Shown in pieces: positions 33,834-42,130 of a stretch of 64,000 nucleotides of DNA. Both the position numbers and the translations under genes were made by a program. Origin of the DNA: CAIWAH01 sp964602595. Lineage in GTDB: Bacteria > Verrucomicrobiota > Verrucomicrobiia > Limisphaerales > UBA9464. Below the pieces are notes generated by a model. It ran no database searches. It had not been told where the DNA came from and saw nothing but the letters and a program-made list of their open reading frames with translations. How positions within the stretch are numbered: position 1 is the stretch's first letter; each line of letters starts with the position of its first letter. The stretch lies in assembly GCA_964602595.1 (NCBI GenBank), contig CAZRRO010000019.1:67918-131917 (forward strand), given 5' to 3'.

Positions 33834-35078
33834 ATGGCGATGTCGGATGGACTGGCTGCTGAAGGTATCCTCAAGTCATCCAAGGCATCAGGTAGGGCGG
33901 TTCACTTCAACCGGGCATTCGTCGGGGTCGGACTTCCACTGATGATCGTCGTCTTTGTTGGTTGGATGCTTTTCTCCGACGGTAGACCAAAGTCCATGCG
34001 CCAATCCATTTCCAGAAGCGTTGCGAAATTGTTTTCGCGCGGGCATCCTGCTGCAGAATCCGAACAAGTTACCTCACCGGTTTCATTCGATCGGCAAGAT
34101 TCACAATCAATGCTCAGGCGACGACAGCCTCTTTCCGAGCAAGAAGAGGGCAAAACATCTCAACTCGATATCAAACGCAAGCGGTTCGGAGAGGCATACG
34201 GCTACGTCAACTCGGCTGGAGACATGCTTATACAGCCCCGATTTCTTTACGCGGGAGAGTTTAGGGACGGCATAGCAAAGGTCTGGACGGAAAATGGCTA
34301 TGGATTCGTTGACGCCAAAGGAAGCTACCTGAGCAGCTCACCCTCCGGAGAAAGGCCAGAAGATGCGGAAGTGGTGGAGCAACTCGAAGTTGCCCAACGG
34401 ATCACTGGCACTACGGCGGAGGAGGTCCAACGCTCAATGGCTACGTTGCGATCGATGGGGCGATCGTCGGCAAGTGCGTTTGGGGAATCTGCTCCGCCAA
34501 CCGACTCTGACGCCATGGCTATGGTCCTTGCCATGATTCAGGCAAAGACACGACAACTTGCCGAGAATGGAGCTACACCCGATGAGGGATCAGTTGAGGC
34601 ACGACGCCAGAAATACAACGCGTTGGTGGAGGCTGACGCCATAGCGACTCGCGCAAAGGCCGAACGAGGAGACGCTGAGGCACAGCGAAGCCTCGGCCAA
34701 CGCCATTTATTCGGCTTAGGAGTGCCCAAAGATCCAAGGGAGGCTGCGAAGTGGACGCGCAAAGCAGCCGATCAGGGACACGCATTGGCTCAGATGTCCT
34801 TGGGCCTGAATTACCTTTCTGGGCAAGGGGTTCCTCAGAACCCGACGGAAGCGGTGGTATGGTTCCGGAAAGCGGCGCAACAAGGCGAGGTTAACGCTCA
34901 ATCCTTGCTGGGAACGGCGTATGCCGAAGGGTTAGGTGTGGATAAGGACCCGGTTGAAGCCCAGAAGTGGTTTCGCAAAGCCGCAAGCCAAGGACACCTA
35001 GGCGCCCAAACGGCTCTTGAGCTAATGTCCATACGTTCCAAAGTAGACGCGAAACGTTCGGGTGCTCCAGAGAAGTGA
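33834..35078 (+). CDS. Membrane-anchored Sel1- and WG-repeat protein
   Basis: From the ATG at 33834 (or 33840) the product has about 414 residues. One membrane helix (GVGLPLMIVVFVGWMLF, about 31-47) is followed by a low-complexity linker. A WG-type repeat pair comes next (YGYVNSAGDMLIQPRF, NGYGFVDAKGSYL, about 120-165). The C-terminal third has three Sel1-like repeats (AQRSLGQRHLFGLGVPKDP, AQMSLGLNYLSGQGVPQNP, AQSLLGTAYAEGLGVDKDP). Sel1 repeats are solenoid scaffolds for protein-protein contact. The anchor suggests a scaffold facing the periplasm. An upstream extension of the frame to 33321 is possible. Confidence 0.7.
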   Translation: MAMSDGLAAEGILKSSKASGRAVHFNRAFVGVGLPLMIVVFVGWMLFSDGRPKSMRQSISRSVAKLFSRGHPAAESEQVTSPVSFDRQDSQSMLRRRQPLSEQEEGKTSQLDIKRKRFGEAYGYVNSAGDMLIQPRFLYAGEFRDGIAKVWTENGYGFVDAKGSYLSSSPSGERPEDAEVVEQLEVAQRITGTTAEEVQRSMATLRSMGRSSASAFGESAPPTDSDAMAMVLAMIQAKTRQLAENGATPDEGSVEARRQKYNALVEADAIATRAKAERGDAEAQRSLGQRHLFGLGVPKDPREAAKWTRKAADQGHALAQMSLGLNYLSGQGVPQNPTEAVVWFRKAAQQGEVNAQSLLGTAYAEGLGVDKDPVEAQKWFRKAASQGHLGAQTALELMSIRSKVDAKRSGAPEK

Positions 35079-35342
35079 GTGAGTCAATCTCGACTTTCCG
35101 ACGGCAAGCAGAAGGGTTGGCCGGCGGCCTCCTAAACGCCTCGTAGGGTCATCCTGATTCGCGGCGAGGGTCAACACAGCGGCCGTATTCCCGAGGCCGT
35201 CTTCGCCTGTTTTCGTCCGGAGTCGCCCAGAGCCCTCCGTCCGTTTCCGGCTTGGTCCCGAATCACGCCCCCCTCCCGTCCCCCTGTGCGGATCGGTCGT
35301 GCCCGGCGGTATAGTTTGGTGAAGCCCGATTGAGCTTTGCCC

Positions 35343-35540
35343 ATGTCCCGACCCAAGACCTACACCCCATCCCTCAAGCCGTTCCTCGTGAAGGCCCTCT
35401 ACCATGAGGCCCGGTTGCAAGGTCAGCCGATGACGACGCTGGCCAACCGGATCATGGAGGCCGCACTCGTGAACACGACCGGCTGGCAAAGGGCGACCGA
35501 AGCCCTGAACGAATCACCGGCTCCTTACCGGCCGAAGTAA
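35343..35540 (+). CDS. Small ribbon-helix-helix-like protein at the head of the DNA-processing module
   Basis: The 65-residue product has a short basic strand (KTYTPSLKPF) followed by two helices (LVKALYHEARLQG and MTTLANRIMEAAL), the outline of a ribbon-helix-helix DNA-binding protein. No toxin gene is adjacent. It is followed by a strong terminator, so it may be transcribed alone and regulate the genes to its right. Confidence 0.5.
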   Translation: MSRPKTYTPSLKPFLVKALYHEARLQGQPMTTLANRIMEAALVNTTGWQRATEALNESPAPYRPK

Positions 35541-35567
35541 ACCGCCCAACCCAACCCCAACCCACCG

Positions 35568-35609
35568 ACGCCCGCCTGGTCCTCACCGACTGGACGGGCG
35601 TTTTGTTTT
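35568..35609 (+). terminator. Intrinsic terminator after the RHH-like gene
   Basis: ACGCCCG (35568-35574) and CGGGCGT (35595-35601) form the stem, followed by TTTGTTTT. It lies 28 bp after the stop codon. Confidence 0.8.
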
Positions 35610-35643
35610 CCCCATACCCCGTAACCTACAACCCCAGTTCCCC

Positions 35644-36174
35644 ATGCCCGTCATCCTTGAAGCCAACTACAGCAAAACCATCGGCCTGCCCCATTTCAGC
35701 AGCCACAAATTCAGCCTGACCGTGAAGGTCGAACTCGGTGACCTGAACAAGATCGCCGAGGAATCCACCCGGCTCTACGGACTGCTCCAGGAATGCGTCG
35801 ACCATGACCTCCAGCAGACCGGTTACCTGCCCGAAGGAAATGGTCACTCCAACGGTCACTCCAACGGCCACAGCAATGGTCACGCGAATGGCCAACCCAG
35901 TCATCCCAACGGAAACACCAATGGCCGCAGTTCAGCAGACTGGAAATGCACGCCCAAGCAACGCGACCTGATCCTGAGACTGGTCGAGGACAACGGGCTG
36001 CCGAAGGAGGAGATCGAACAACTCGCCCAGGAGCGTTTCAGCAAGGGGGTCAAGGCCCTCAACAAACTCGAAGCCTCCGGACTGATCGAGGAACTCCTTG
36101 AACGGCATCCCCAACCGCCGGAACGCAATGGCCGGACGACTACACGGCGAACCTACCAAAGGAACCGAGCATGA
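35644..36174 (+). CDS. Two-domain protein with an NGHS-repeat linker
   Basis: The 176-residue product has an N-terminal alpha/beta part (residues 1-60, HKFSLTVKVELGDLNKIAEES), a linker built of repeated NGHS/NGHA units (about 66-90), and a C-terminal helical domain (about 100-155, CTPKQRDLILRLVEDNGLPKEEIEQLAQERF...ALNKLEASGLIEELL). The C-terminal part resembles small domains found beside mobile-element nucleases. The stop overlaps the next start by 4 bp, so it is coupled to the PD-(D/E)XK nuclease and is probably its partner. Confidence 0.65.
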   Translation: MPVILEANYSKTIGLPHFSSHKFSLTVKVELGDLNKIAEESTRLYGLLQECVDHDLQQTGYLPEGNGHSNGHSNGHSNGHANGQPSHPNGNTNGRSSADWKCTPKQRDLILRLVEDNGLPKEEIEQLAQERFSKGVKALNKLEASGLIEELLERHPQPPERNGRTTTRRTYQRNRA

Positions 36175-36971
36175 CCCTCAATCCGCGGTCCCGTAGTCTG
36201 GACGAATTGAAGCAGACCGTCTCCGCCTCCCGGTTGGGCTGCTTCCATGGGTGCCGGCTGCGTTTCTACTTCCGCTACGTGCTGGGCCTGGTCAGTCCGC
36301 AGAGTCCGGCCCGTCACCTCGGCACCTCGGTCCATCACGGATTGAAACTGTGGAACCTGGCGCGTTGGCGGAAACAGTCCCTGCCACCGGAAACGCTCAG
36401 GGAACACTACGAGACGTTCTTCACCCAGGAACAACCGGCCGAGATCCGTTGGGAAACCGGCGAGGAGAACGAAACCAAGGCCCAAGGCTGGTCGTTGCTG
36501 GACCTGTATTTCCAGCAGACGCCCATTCCCGCGGACGAACGACCCGAAGGAGTGGAAGTCAGCGTCGAAGCGGACCTGTCCTCCCATGGCTTGCCCAAAC
36601 TCATCGGCATCGTGGATCTGGTCCGGGCTGGCGGTCGGATCGTGGATTTCAAGACCGCAGGCCAGACACCCACTCCGGACAAGGCGATCCATCTCCACGA
36701 ACTCCAGCTCACCTGCTACGGCGAACTGTATCGGGAAGCCACCGGCCGGAAGGAAGGCGGCTTCGAATTGCATCACCTCATCAAGACCAAGCAGCCCAAG
36801 CTGGTGGTCACGAGTGCTCCCCCGATGACCGAAGGCCAACGGGCGAAACTGTTCCGGTTGCTGGAGAGTTACGTCGATGGCCTCGACCGGCAGGACTGGG
36901 TGCCCTCACCGAATCCCATGAGCTGTGCGAGCTGCGAATTCCTGGGCCATTGCCGGAACTGGAAACCGTGA
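36171..36971 (+). CDS. PD-(D/E)XK nuclease with a Cas4/AddB-like iron-sulfur cysteine pattern
   Basis: The 266-residue product has the RecB-type nuclease core: SASRLGCFHGCRLRFYFRYV near residue 20 holds the N-terminal Cys, HLGTSVHHGLKLW supplies the conserved His, GIVDLVRAGGRIVDFKTAG carries the D...DxK catalytic motif at about 144-162, and QLTCYGELYR is the QxxxY-type motif. The C-terminus CASCEFLGHC completes a four-cysteine set, as in Cas4 and AddB. The family degrades DNA ends or single strands. There is no CRISPR locus in the window. It is coupled at both ends by 4-bp overlaps. Confidence 0.85.
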   Translation: MTLNPRSRSLDELKQTVSASRLGCFHGCRLRFYFRYVLGLVSPQSPARHLGTSVHHGLKLWNLARWRKQSLPPETLREHYETFFTQEQPAEIRWETGEENETKAQGWSLLDLYFQQTPIPADERPEGVEVSVEADLSSHGLPKLIGIVDLVRAGGRIVDFKTAGQTPTPDKAIHLHELQLTCYGELYREATGRKEGGFELHHLIKTKQPKLVVTSAPPMTEGQRAKLFRLLESYVDGLDRQDWVPSPNPMSCASCEFLGHCRNWKP

Positions 36972-37315
36972 AGCCCGAACATCTCGACGGCATGGTGCTT
37001 TGTCTGGGCCGTCAGCTGCGTGATCCCCAGAAGGCGAAGCAGTGCCTGGAACGCTACTGGCGTGATCAGGCGGTCATCGTCTGGACCACCGAACAGGTGC
37101 ATCGCGCGGCCAATGAACGGCAACTGGCCCTGACTCCAGCCGAAGCCCGAGAACTACTGCATCGGTTCGTCCTGAACTTCGATCCCTTCGTGGGCCAAAG
37201 CTGGTTCACGTTGGTGGATTTCATCGAGCACAGCGGCCTGGGCCGTCAGCTCACCCGGGCCGAACTTCACCGTCTGCTCGAACACAATCACCTCACCGTG
37301 GCGAAACCGCGCTGA
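36968..37315 (+). CDS. Hypothetical protein coupled to the nuclease
   Basis: GTG in the GTGA overlap with the nuclease stop is the start; the product is 115 residues, mostly helical (PQKAKQCLERYWRDQAVIVW, ALTPAEARELLHRFV, FTLVDFIEHSGLGRQLTRAELHRLLEHNH). I do not recognise the family. The strict coupling suggests a complex with, or control of, the nuclease. A hairpin follows 60 bp downstream. Confidence 0.6.
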   Translation: MKPEHLDGMVLCLGRQLRDPQKAKQCLERYWRDQAVIVWTTEQVHRAANERQLALTPAEARELLHRFVLNFDPFVGQSWFTLVDFIEHSGLGRQLTRAELHRLLEHNHLTVAKPR

Positions 37316-37374
37316 GGCTTTTCCCGCCGAAGGTTCCTTTCCGAGCCTTCAACCTTCCCCGTGGTCCTCAACCT

Positions 37375-37425
37375 GGCCGGTTCCTTCCTTGGATGTGTGG
37401 AGGGAGGAGCCGGCCTTTCCCTTTC
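37375..37425 (+). terminator. Hairpin after the nuclease operon
   Basis: GGCCGG with the following TTCCTTCC (37375-37388) pairs with GGAGGGAGGAGCCGGCC (37399-37415), followed by TTTCCCTTT. It separates the nuclease genes from the ligase gene. Confidence 0.6.
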
Positions 37426-37443
37426 ACCTCAAACCCAAAAATC

Positions 37444-38532
37444 ATGAACAGCCCCAGTCCTGTCATCACCCCCGAACGCATCACCCTCAGCTACCGCGCA
37501 GGCGCCAGTGACAAAGTCTATCAGGCCGCCATCGAACCCCAGCAAGGCCAGTATGTGGTCATGGTCGCCTTTGGCCGCCGTGGTTCCACCTTGCAGACTG
37601 CCAGTAAAACCTCCGGACCCGTTGATCTCGTCACGGCCCAGAAAGTCTTCCGCAAGGTCGTAGCCGAGAAGAAGGCCAAGGGTTACACCGAAGCCGAAGA
37701 CGGCACGCCCTACACCCATGCCGAACGGGTCCACTCCGGCCTGTTCCCTCAGCTGCTCAATCCGGTGGACGAAACGGAAGCGGCCAAACTCCTCAGTGAT
37801 CCCGATTGGTGTGCCCAGGAGAAACACGACGGTCAACGCCGCCTCGTGAAACTCGATGGACCCGCCCTCTGCGGTCTCAACAAAAAGGGTCTCACCACCG
37901 GCCTCCCGTCTTTGCTCGTCCCGGAACTCCGTTCGCTCGGCTGCGACTTCATCCTCGATGCGGAACTCGTCGGCGAACACCTCCATGTCTTCGACTTGAT
38001 CCTGCTCGATGAAACGACCTGGATGCTGCGGCCCTATCACGAACGACTGGCTGCCCTGCGCACTCTGTTGGGCGGGACAAACCTGCCGCACGTTCACCTC
38101 GTCGAAACGGCCACGGAAGCGACCGACAAGTTCCAGCTGCTCCAACGACTCAAGGCACAGAACGCCGAAGGACTGGTCTTCAAACGGATCCACGCGACCT
38201 ACGAACCCGGCAAACCCAACAGCGGTGGTCCGGCCCTGAAGTTTAAGTTCACGGCGACGGCCTCGGTGATCGTCGCCCAGGTGAATGCCCAGCGAAGCAT
38301 TGCCGTGAAGCTGTCCGGCCAGGACCAAGCCAGTGGCAACGTCACCATTCCGCCGAATCACGAACTCCCTCCGGTTGGTTCCGTGGTTGAAGTCCGTTAT
38401 CTCTACGCGTTCCGGGAATCCGGTGCGCTCTATCAGCCGGTGTATCTGGGCCAACGCGATGACGTGGACCCGGAGGAATGCACCTCGGACCAGCTGAAGT
38501 GGAAAGCCACCGACGCGGACATCCACGAATAG
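37444..38532 (+). CDS. WGR-domain ATP-dependent DNA ligase
   Basis: The first 75 or so residues form a WGR domain (VYQAAIEPQQGQYVVMVAFGRRGSTLQT), a nucleic-acid-binding module also seen in PARPs. A ligase adenylation domain follows: the active-site lysine is K127 in CAQEKHDGQRR (motif KxDG), with DFILDAELVGE (motif III), EGLVFKRIHATY (motif IV) and ALKFKFTATASVIV (motif V). An OB-like domain ends the protein. At 362 residues it is a compact ligase of the phage/repair type; cells use NAD-dependent LigA for replication, so this enzyme serves the module. Confidence 0.85.
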   Translation: MNSPSPVITPERITLSYRAGASDKVYQAAIEPQQGQYVVMVAFGRRGSTLQTASKTSGPVDLVTAQKVFRKVVAEKKAKGYTEAEDGTPYTHAERVHSGLFPQLLNPVDETEAAKLLSDPDWCAQEKHDGQRRLVKLDGPALCGLNKKGLTTGLPSLLVPELRSLGCDFILDAELVGEHLHVFDLILLDETTWMLRPYHERLAALRTLLGGTNLPHVHLVETATEATDKFQLLQRLKAQNAEGLVFKRIHATYEPGKPNSGGPALKFKFTATASVIVAQVNAQRSIAVKLSGQDQASGNVTIPPNHELPPVGSVVEVRYLYAFRESGALYQPVYLGQRDDVDPEECTSDQLKWKATDADIHE

Positions 38533-38585
38533 CCGCGAAGACAGGGAGTGGAGGTCCAAGCCTTCACTCCCGAATGCCTCTTCCC

Positions 38586-38774
38586 ATGAAAGCCGAAACC
38601 AAACTGCTCAACCGTGCCCAGGTGAAGCGCTTTGCCTTGGACTGTGCCAGTTCACGAGCCCACCGGTTCACGCGCGTCAGCGCCAGCTTCTTGGTGGGTT
38701 GCGAAGCCTACCTCAAGGAACACATCCGCCGTCAGGTCCGCAGCCAGCCTTCCAAGGGCAAGACGCTGCAATGA
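38586..38774 (+). CDS. Tiny basic protein with a histone-fold-like pattern
   Basis: The 62-residue product is strongly basic. It reads as helix 1 (NRAQVKRFALDCA), a loop ending RFTRVS, a long helix 2 (ASFLVGCEAYLKEHIRRQV), and the tail PSKGKTL. In histones, helix 2 begins after a similar R-V-S loop and is followed by G-(R/K)-K-T before helix 3, which is absent here. The resemblance is by pattern only. It could be a small nucleoid-type protein coating the DNA handled by the module. It lies 53 bp after the ligase gene. Confidence 0.5.
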   Translation: MKAETKLLNRAQVKRFALDCASSRAHRFTRVSASFLVGCEAYLKEHIRRQVRSQPSKGKTLQ

Positions 38775-38837
38775 CCTGCTTCCATCCACCATCCACTCCC
38801 CAGTTCTCAACTCCTCGAATCCCGTTCCCCCCAATCC

Positions 38838-40325
38838 ATGAACCCCATCGAAATCCCCGTCAGTGAACTCAAGGCCGCCCTGCCTGGCCTCAAGCAAGTC
38901 ATCCCGCGCAAGGTAGTCCTTCCCATCCTCGGTTGCGTCCGCGTATGCCGACAGAGAAGCGGACGGCTCACCCTGCAAGCCACCGACCTCAGCTCCACGG
39001 CCACGTATGCCACCCAGCTTGCGGCCGACAATGACCCGGGCGTGCTGCTTGTGCCCGGCGAAACTCTGGCCCAAGTGCTCAAAGGAGCCGCCAAGGACGA
39101 CGTGATCCAATTGGTGCCCGATGAACAGCAGCCCCATATCCGTCATCGGGTGGCCGGCAATTGGCTGGAGAAACCATTCCCCGTCTTCAAGGACGAGGAA
39201 TGGCCAACCTTGGTGAACCTCGACGGTGAGGCGATGCCCTTGCCACCCGAGCTCCCCTCGACGCTGAAGTCCTCCTTCGCCTTTATGGGCGATGAATCCC
39301 GTCAGTCACTGCATGGAGCCTGGCTGGATGTGGAAGATCCGCAGGCCCATTACGTGATGGCCGCGAACGGCCGTGCCCTCTTCACCGCGAATTCATTCAC
39401 GTTCGGGCTGAAGGAATCCCTGCTCGTGCCCTACCACCGGTTCCTTGAATGGGACGGCTTTCAGACGGACGGAGCGTGGCAGCTGCGGTTGAAACCCAAG
39501 CAGCCGAAGCAACCCGGTTACCTCCAACTCAACAGCGCGCATTGGACCTACCTGGCCCAATTGTCGGAGGCTAATCCGGTGGGCTGGCGCAATGCGTTAC
39601 CCGGTGCTGGCCAAACCCGGGTCCGTTTCAGCGAGGACTGCGCCAAGGGCCTGCTCGAATTGCTGCCTCGGCTCCCGTTCCTGCCGGATGGCAATTTCCG
39701 GTGCGAACTCCGGTTCAGCGAAAGCCTGAGCACCGTTACCGGCCGGGCCACGGACCATTCCAACACGGTCGAATTGATCGGCCTGAAGGTGGAAGGACCG
39801 GCCGTCGCCCTCGCGGTGAACCGGAACTTTGTGCTCGGGGCCATGAAGCTCGGACTGCGCGAACTGGAACTGACCGATGATCGCACTCCGCTGTTGTTCC
39901 GGACTGGAGGTCGCCGACTCGTGGTGATGCCCCTGCGGCTGGAGAGCGAGGCAACCCCACCCACTGCGCCGCCACCGGCTAATCCGACCAATGAAATGCC
40001 AGCCCCAAAACCGGAACCGATGAGTGATCCGGAACCGGAATCCCCTGTCTCACCAACCAACCCTGAACCTCAACCTGCAACCCCAACCCCTGATCCCATG
40101 AGCCAGACCGCTCCCGCCAAACCCACGACCACCGAAGCGCCCAGTGCCCTCCGACAAGCCATCACCAAGCTCGAAGGCCTGAAGGAGAACGTGAAGGGCA
40201 TCCTCACCGACCTGAACGAAATGCTGAAGGTGCTGCATGTCGCCCAGAGGGAACAACGCGCCGCGGACCGGGAAGTCGAGGAAGTCCGCGCTGCCCTCGA
40301 AGCCATCAAGAAACTCCGCGTGTAA
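38838..40325 (+). CDS. DNA polymerase III beta-clamp-like protein with a C-terminal coiled-coil extension
   Basis: Residues 1-375 follow the sliding clamp pattern: MNPIEIPVSELKAALPGLKQ, VVLPILGCVRV, LTLQATDLSSTATY, and the domain-3 ending LLFRTGGRRLVVMPLRL. A normal DnaN would end here (consensus MPMRL). Instead a Pro-rich linker of about 50 residues and a coiled coil of about 65 residues (ALRQAITKLEGLKENVKGIL onward) follow. The product is therefore a second, specialised clamp; the tail may tether a partner. It sits between the histone-like gene and the DUF3150 gene. Confidence 0.8.
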   Translation: MNPIEIPVSELKAALPGLKQVIPRKVVLPILGCVRVCRQRSGRLTLQATDLSSTATYATQLAADNDPGVLLVPGETLAQVLKGAAKDDVIQLVPDEQQPHIRHRVAGNWLEKPFPVFKDEEWPTLVNLDGEAMPLPPELPSTLKSSFAFMGDESRQSLHGAWLDVEDPQAHYVMAANGRALFTANSFTFGLKESLLVPYHRFLEWDGFQTDGAWQLRLKPKQPKQPGYLQLNSAHWTYLAQLSEANPVGWRNALPGAGQTRVRFSEDCAKGLLELLPRLPFLPDGNFRCELRFSESLSTVTGRATDHSNTVELIGLKVEGPAVALAVNRNFVLGAMKLGLRELELTDDRTPLLFRTGGRRLVVMPLRLESEATPPTAPPPANPTNEMPAPKPEPMSDPEPESPVSPTNPEPQPATPTPDPMSQTAPAKPTTTEAPSALRQAITKLEGLKENVKGILTDLNEMLKVLHVAQREQRAADREVEEVRAALEAIKKLRV

Positions 40326-40356
40326 CCCGTTCCCTCCATCCCCAACCCACTGCTGG

Positions 40357-40393
40357 CCGGGCCGGTTCTCCTTCACGGGAGGACTGGCCCGGC
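40357..40393 (+). terminator. Hairpin after the clamp gene
   Basis: Bases 40357-40372 and 40378-40393 pair at 14 of 16 positions around TTCAC. No T-run follows, so it may be an attenuator or a transcript-stabilising hairpin. Confidence 0.5.
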
Positions 40394-40437
40394 TGGCTTC
40401 CGGAGTTCCCGTGCGCCCACCTGTTAACCCTACCCCC

Positions 40438-40551
40438 ATGCTGATCGTCGGCGGCTTCTGCGTAATCCTGGTCTACTACCTGTGGCCCTACCTGATCGCC
40501 AGCCTCGCCCTGATCGGCCTCTACCACCTCTGGACCCTCAGCCAAAAATGA
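40438..40551 (+). CDS. Very small membrane protein
   Basis: The 37-residue frame is almost entirely one long hydrophobic segment (MLIVGGFCVILVYYLWPYLI onward) with a short polar end. GTG at 40411 is an alternative start. Its TGA overlaps the ATG of the next gene, which is the main support that it is translated. The role is unknown. Confidence 0.45.
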   Translation: MLIVGGFCVILVYYLWPYLIASLALIGLYHLWTLSQK

Positions 40552-41558
40552 ATCCCGATCCCCAACTGCTTTCCGTGCTCACCCGCTCCGGTGTCCTGCT
40601 CAACGTGCAGGTCCGTTACTGGCGCGGCTGCAAGAAACTCAAACCCGAGGACCTTGGACTCCGTGCGGACCAGGTATCCGACCGGCTCATCAGCCTCGGC
40701 CATAAACGCCTGTTGCCGAAGGATGCCCTCAGTGAACTCGCCCTGATCGAAGGCCGCGCCCATGCCTTGGTCGAACAGAACACCTTCCCGTTCCTCAATG
40801 GCCTCGGGCATTTCCTCCCGAATGCCAAACTGGAGGAAGTCACCCAGCGACTGAAAGGGCTCGAAAACGAGTTCTGGCAGGCCAAGGAACGCTTTCTCGG
40901 CCGATATGGTCTCCTGAGGCTCAACGCAGCCGAGGAATGGCGTGGCGTGGCAAAGAAGCTGACTCCCCATGTGGATACGTTGGTCGCCGCCATTGAAGCG
41001 TCCTTCCCGTTGCTGAAGAACATGCAGCCGCACTTCGGTTTCCATACCACGCTCTTCCAGTTGGCTTTGCCGGAGTCTCTGGGCATGGAGCTATTGGAAC
41101 TCGCCGATCAGCAGGCGGTCATCCAGGCCCGGAATACAGCCGCCAAGGAAGCCGGCCAACAACTCCGCCAGCAGACCGAGGCGTTTGTCGGTGAGTGTGT
41201 GGCCACGTTGCGCGAACAGACGGCAACCCTGTGCGAGGAAATGCTGCAATCCATCCGCACAAGTGAAGCCGGCGTGCATCAGAAGACGCTCAACCGGCTG
41301 GTGCGGTTCATCGAGCAGTTCAAGGCCATGAACTTTGCCGGTGACACGGTGCTGGAACAACAGCTCGAAACGGTGCGCCGGGAACTCCTGAGCAAGACGG
41401 CGGAGGAATATCGGGACAGCCGGACGGCCAGACAGCGGTTGACCCAGGGTTTGGGCCAGCTTGCGGAACAGGCGCGTGCCTTGGTCCATGCGGATACCAC
41501 CGAGATCCGGCAACGGTTCGGGGAATTGGGGCGGAGACGCTTCAGCCTCGCGGCCTGA
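40548..41558 (+). CDS. DUF3150-like protein
   Basis: The 336-residue protein has a leading segment GVLLNVQVRYWRGCKKLKPEDLGL, then RLISLGHKRLLPKDAL, and a long helical C-terminal half with predicted coiled coil (QQTEAFVGECVATLREQTATLCEEM). This resembles DUF3150, a family from phage and plasmid genomes with no established activity. It is coupled to the tiny membrane gene by ATGA. The many long helices suggest an elongated or oligomeric protein. Confidence 0.55.
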   Translation: MNPDPQLLSVLTRSGVLLNVQVRYWRGCKKLKPEDLGLRADQVSDRLISLGHKRLLPKDALSELALIEGRAHALVEQNTFPFLNGLGHFLPNAKLEEVTQRLKGLENEFWQAKERFLGRYGLLRLNAAEEWRGVAKKLTPHVDTLVAAIEASFPLLKNMQPHFGFHTTLFQLALPESLGMELLELADQQAVIQARNTAAKEAGQQLRQQTEAFVGECVATLREQTATLCEEMLQSIRTSEAGVHQKTLNRLVRFIEQFKAMNFAGDTVLEQQLETVRRELLSKTAEEYRDSRTARQRLTQGLGQLAEQARALVHADTTEIRQRFGELGRRRFSLAA

Positions 41559-41590
41559 ATAAACAGCGAAGAACTCAACCACCGCCCACC

Positions 41591-42037
41591 ATGGCCGACT
41601 ACTACACGAACTTCAGCGTGATCGTGGGACTGCCCAACCACGAAGCCCAAACCTACGCCCTGCAACTCCATGAACGGATGCAGGAGGAAACCGACGACGA
41701 AACCCGCCCCGAAGACATTCCGGAGCTGATCTGGGAATGCCGGGAGGACTGGCATTTCGAGTGTGTGGCCGAAGGCACCGCGGAACAGCCCTCGATCTGG
41801 TTGCATTCCAGCAATGGTGCCATGGATGCGGCCTGTGCCTTCATCCGACATCTGCTCCAACAGTTCCAACTCAAGGAACCAGTGACGTTGGAATGGTCGC
41901 ATGACTGTTCCAAACCTCGCACTGATGCCTTTGGTGGCGGAGCTGCCTTCATCACGGCCAAGAGCATCCGGACCTTCACCACGGGCGAATGGCTCAACCG
42001 ACAAATGAAACGGCATCAACGGCAGAATCCAACCTGA
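41591..42037 (+). CDS. Hypothetical protein of the DNA-processing module
   Basis: The 148-residue product starts MADYYTNFSVIVGLPNHEAQ and is acidic in its first half, with a middle beta region (WHFECVAEGTAEQPSIWLHS) and helix DAACAFIRHLLQQFQL. No family is recognised. It reads in the same direction and lies 33 bp after the DUF3150 gene. A terminator follows. Confidence 0.6.
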   Translation: MADYYTNFSVIVGLPNHEAQTYALQLHERMQEETDDETRPEDIPELIWECREDWHFECVAEGTAEQPSIWLHSSNGAMDAACAFIRHLLQQFQLKEPVTLEWSHDCSKPRTDAFGGGAAFITAKSIRTFTTGEWLNRQMKRHQRQNPT

Positions 42038-42059
42038 CCGTCCAAACCAACCAACACAG

Positions 42060-42093
42060 GGCATCCGGAGTCATTCGGGTGCCTTTTCGTTTT
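42060..42093 (+). terminator. Intrinsic terminator, repeat copy 1
   Basis: GGCATCCG (42060-42067) pairs with CGGGTGCC (42076-42083), allowing one G-T pair, followed by TTTTCGTTTT. The sequence around it resembles the terminator at 42559-42588. Confidence 0.75.
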
Positions 42094-42130
42094 CGATCCA
42101 CTCACGACAACCCCCCGATCCAATCATCCA

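Noticed and set aside
36251..36967. Upstream extension of the 115-residue gene at 36968
   Set aside because: The extension is an Arg/Pro-rich shadow of the nuclease gene; the GTG in the GTGA overlap is the natural start.
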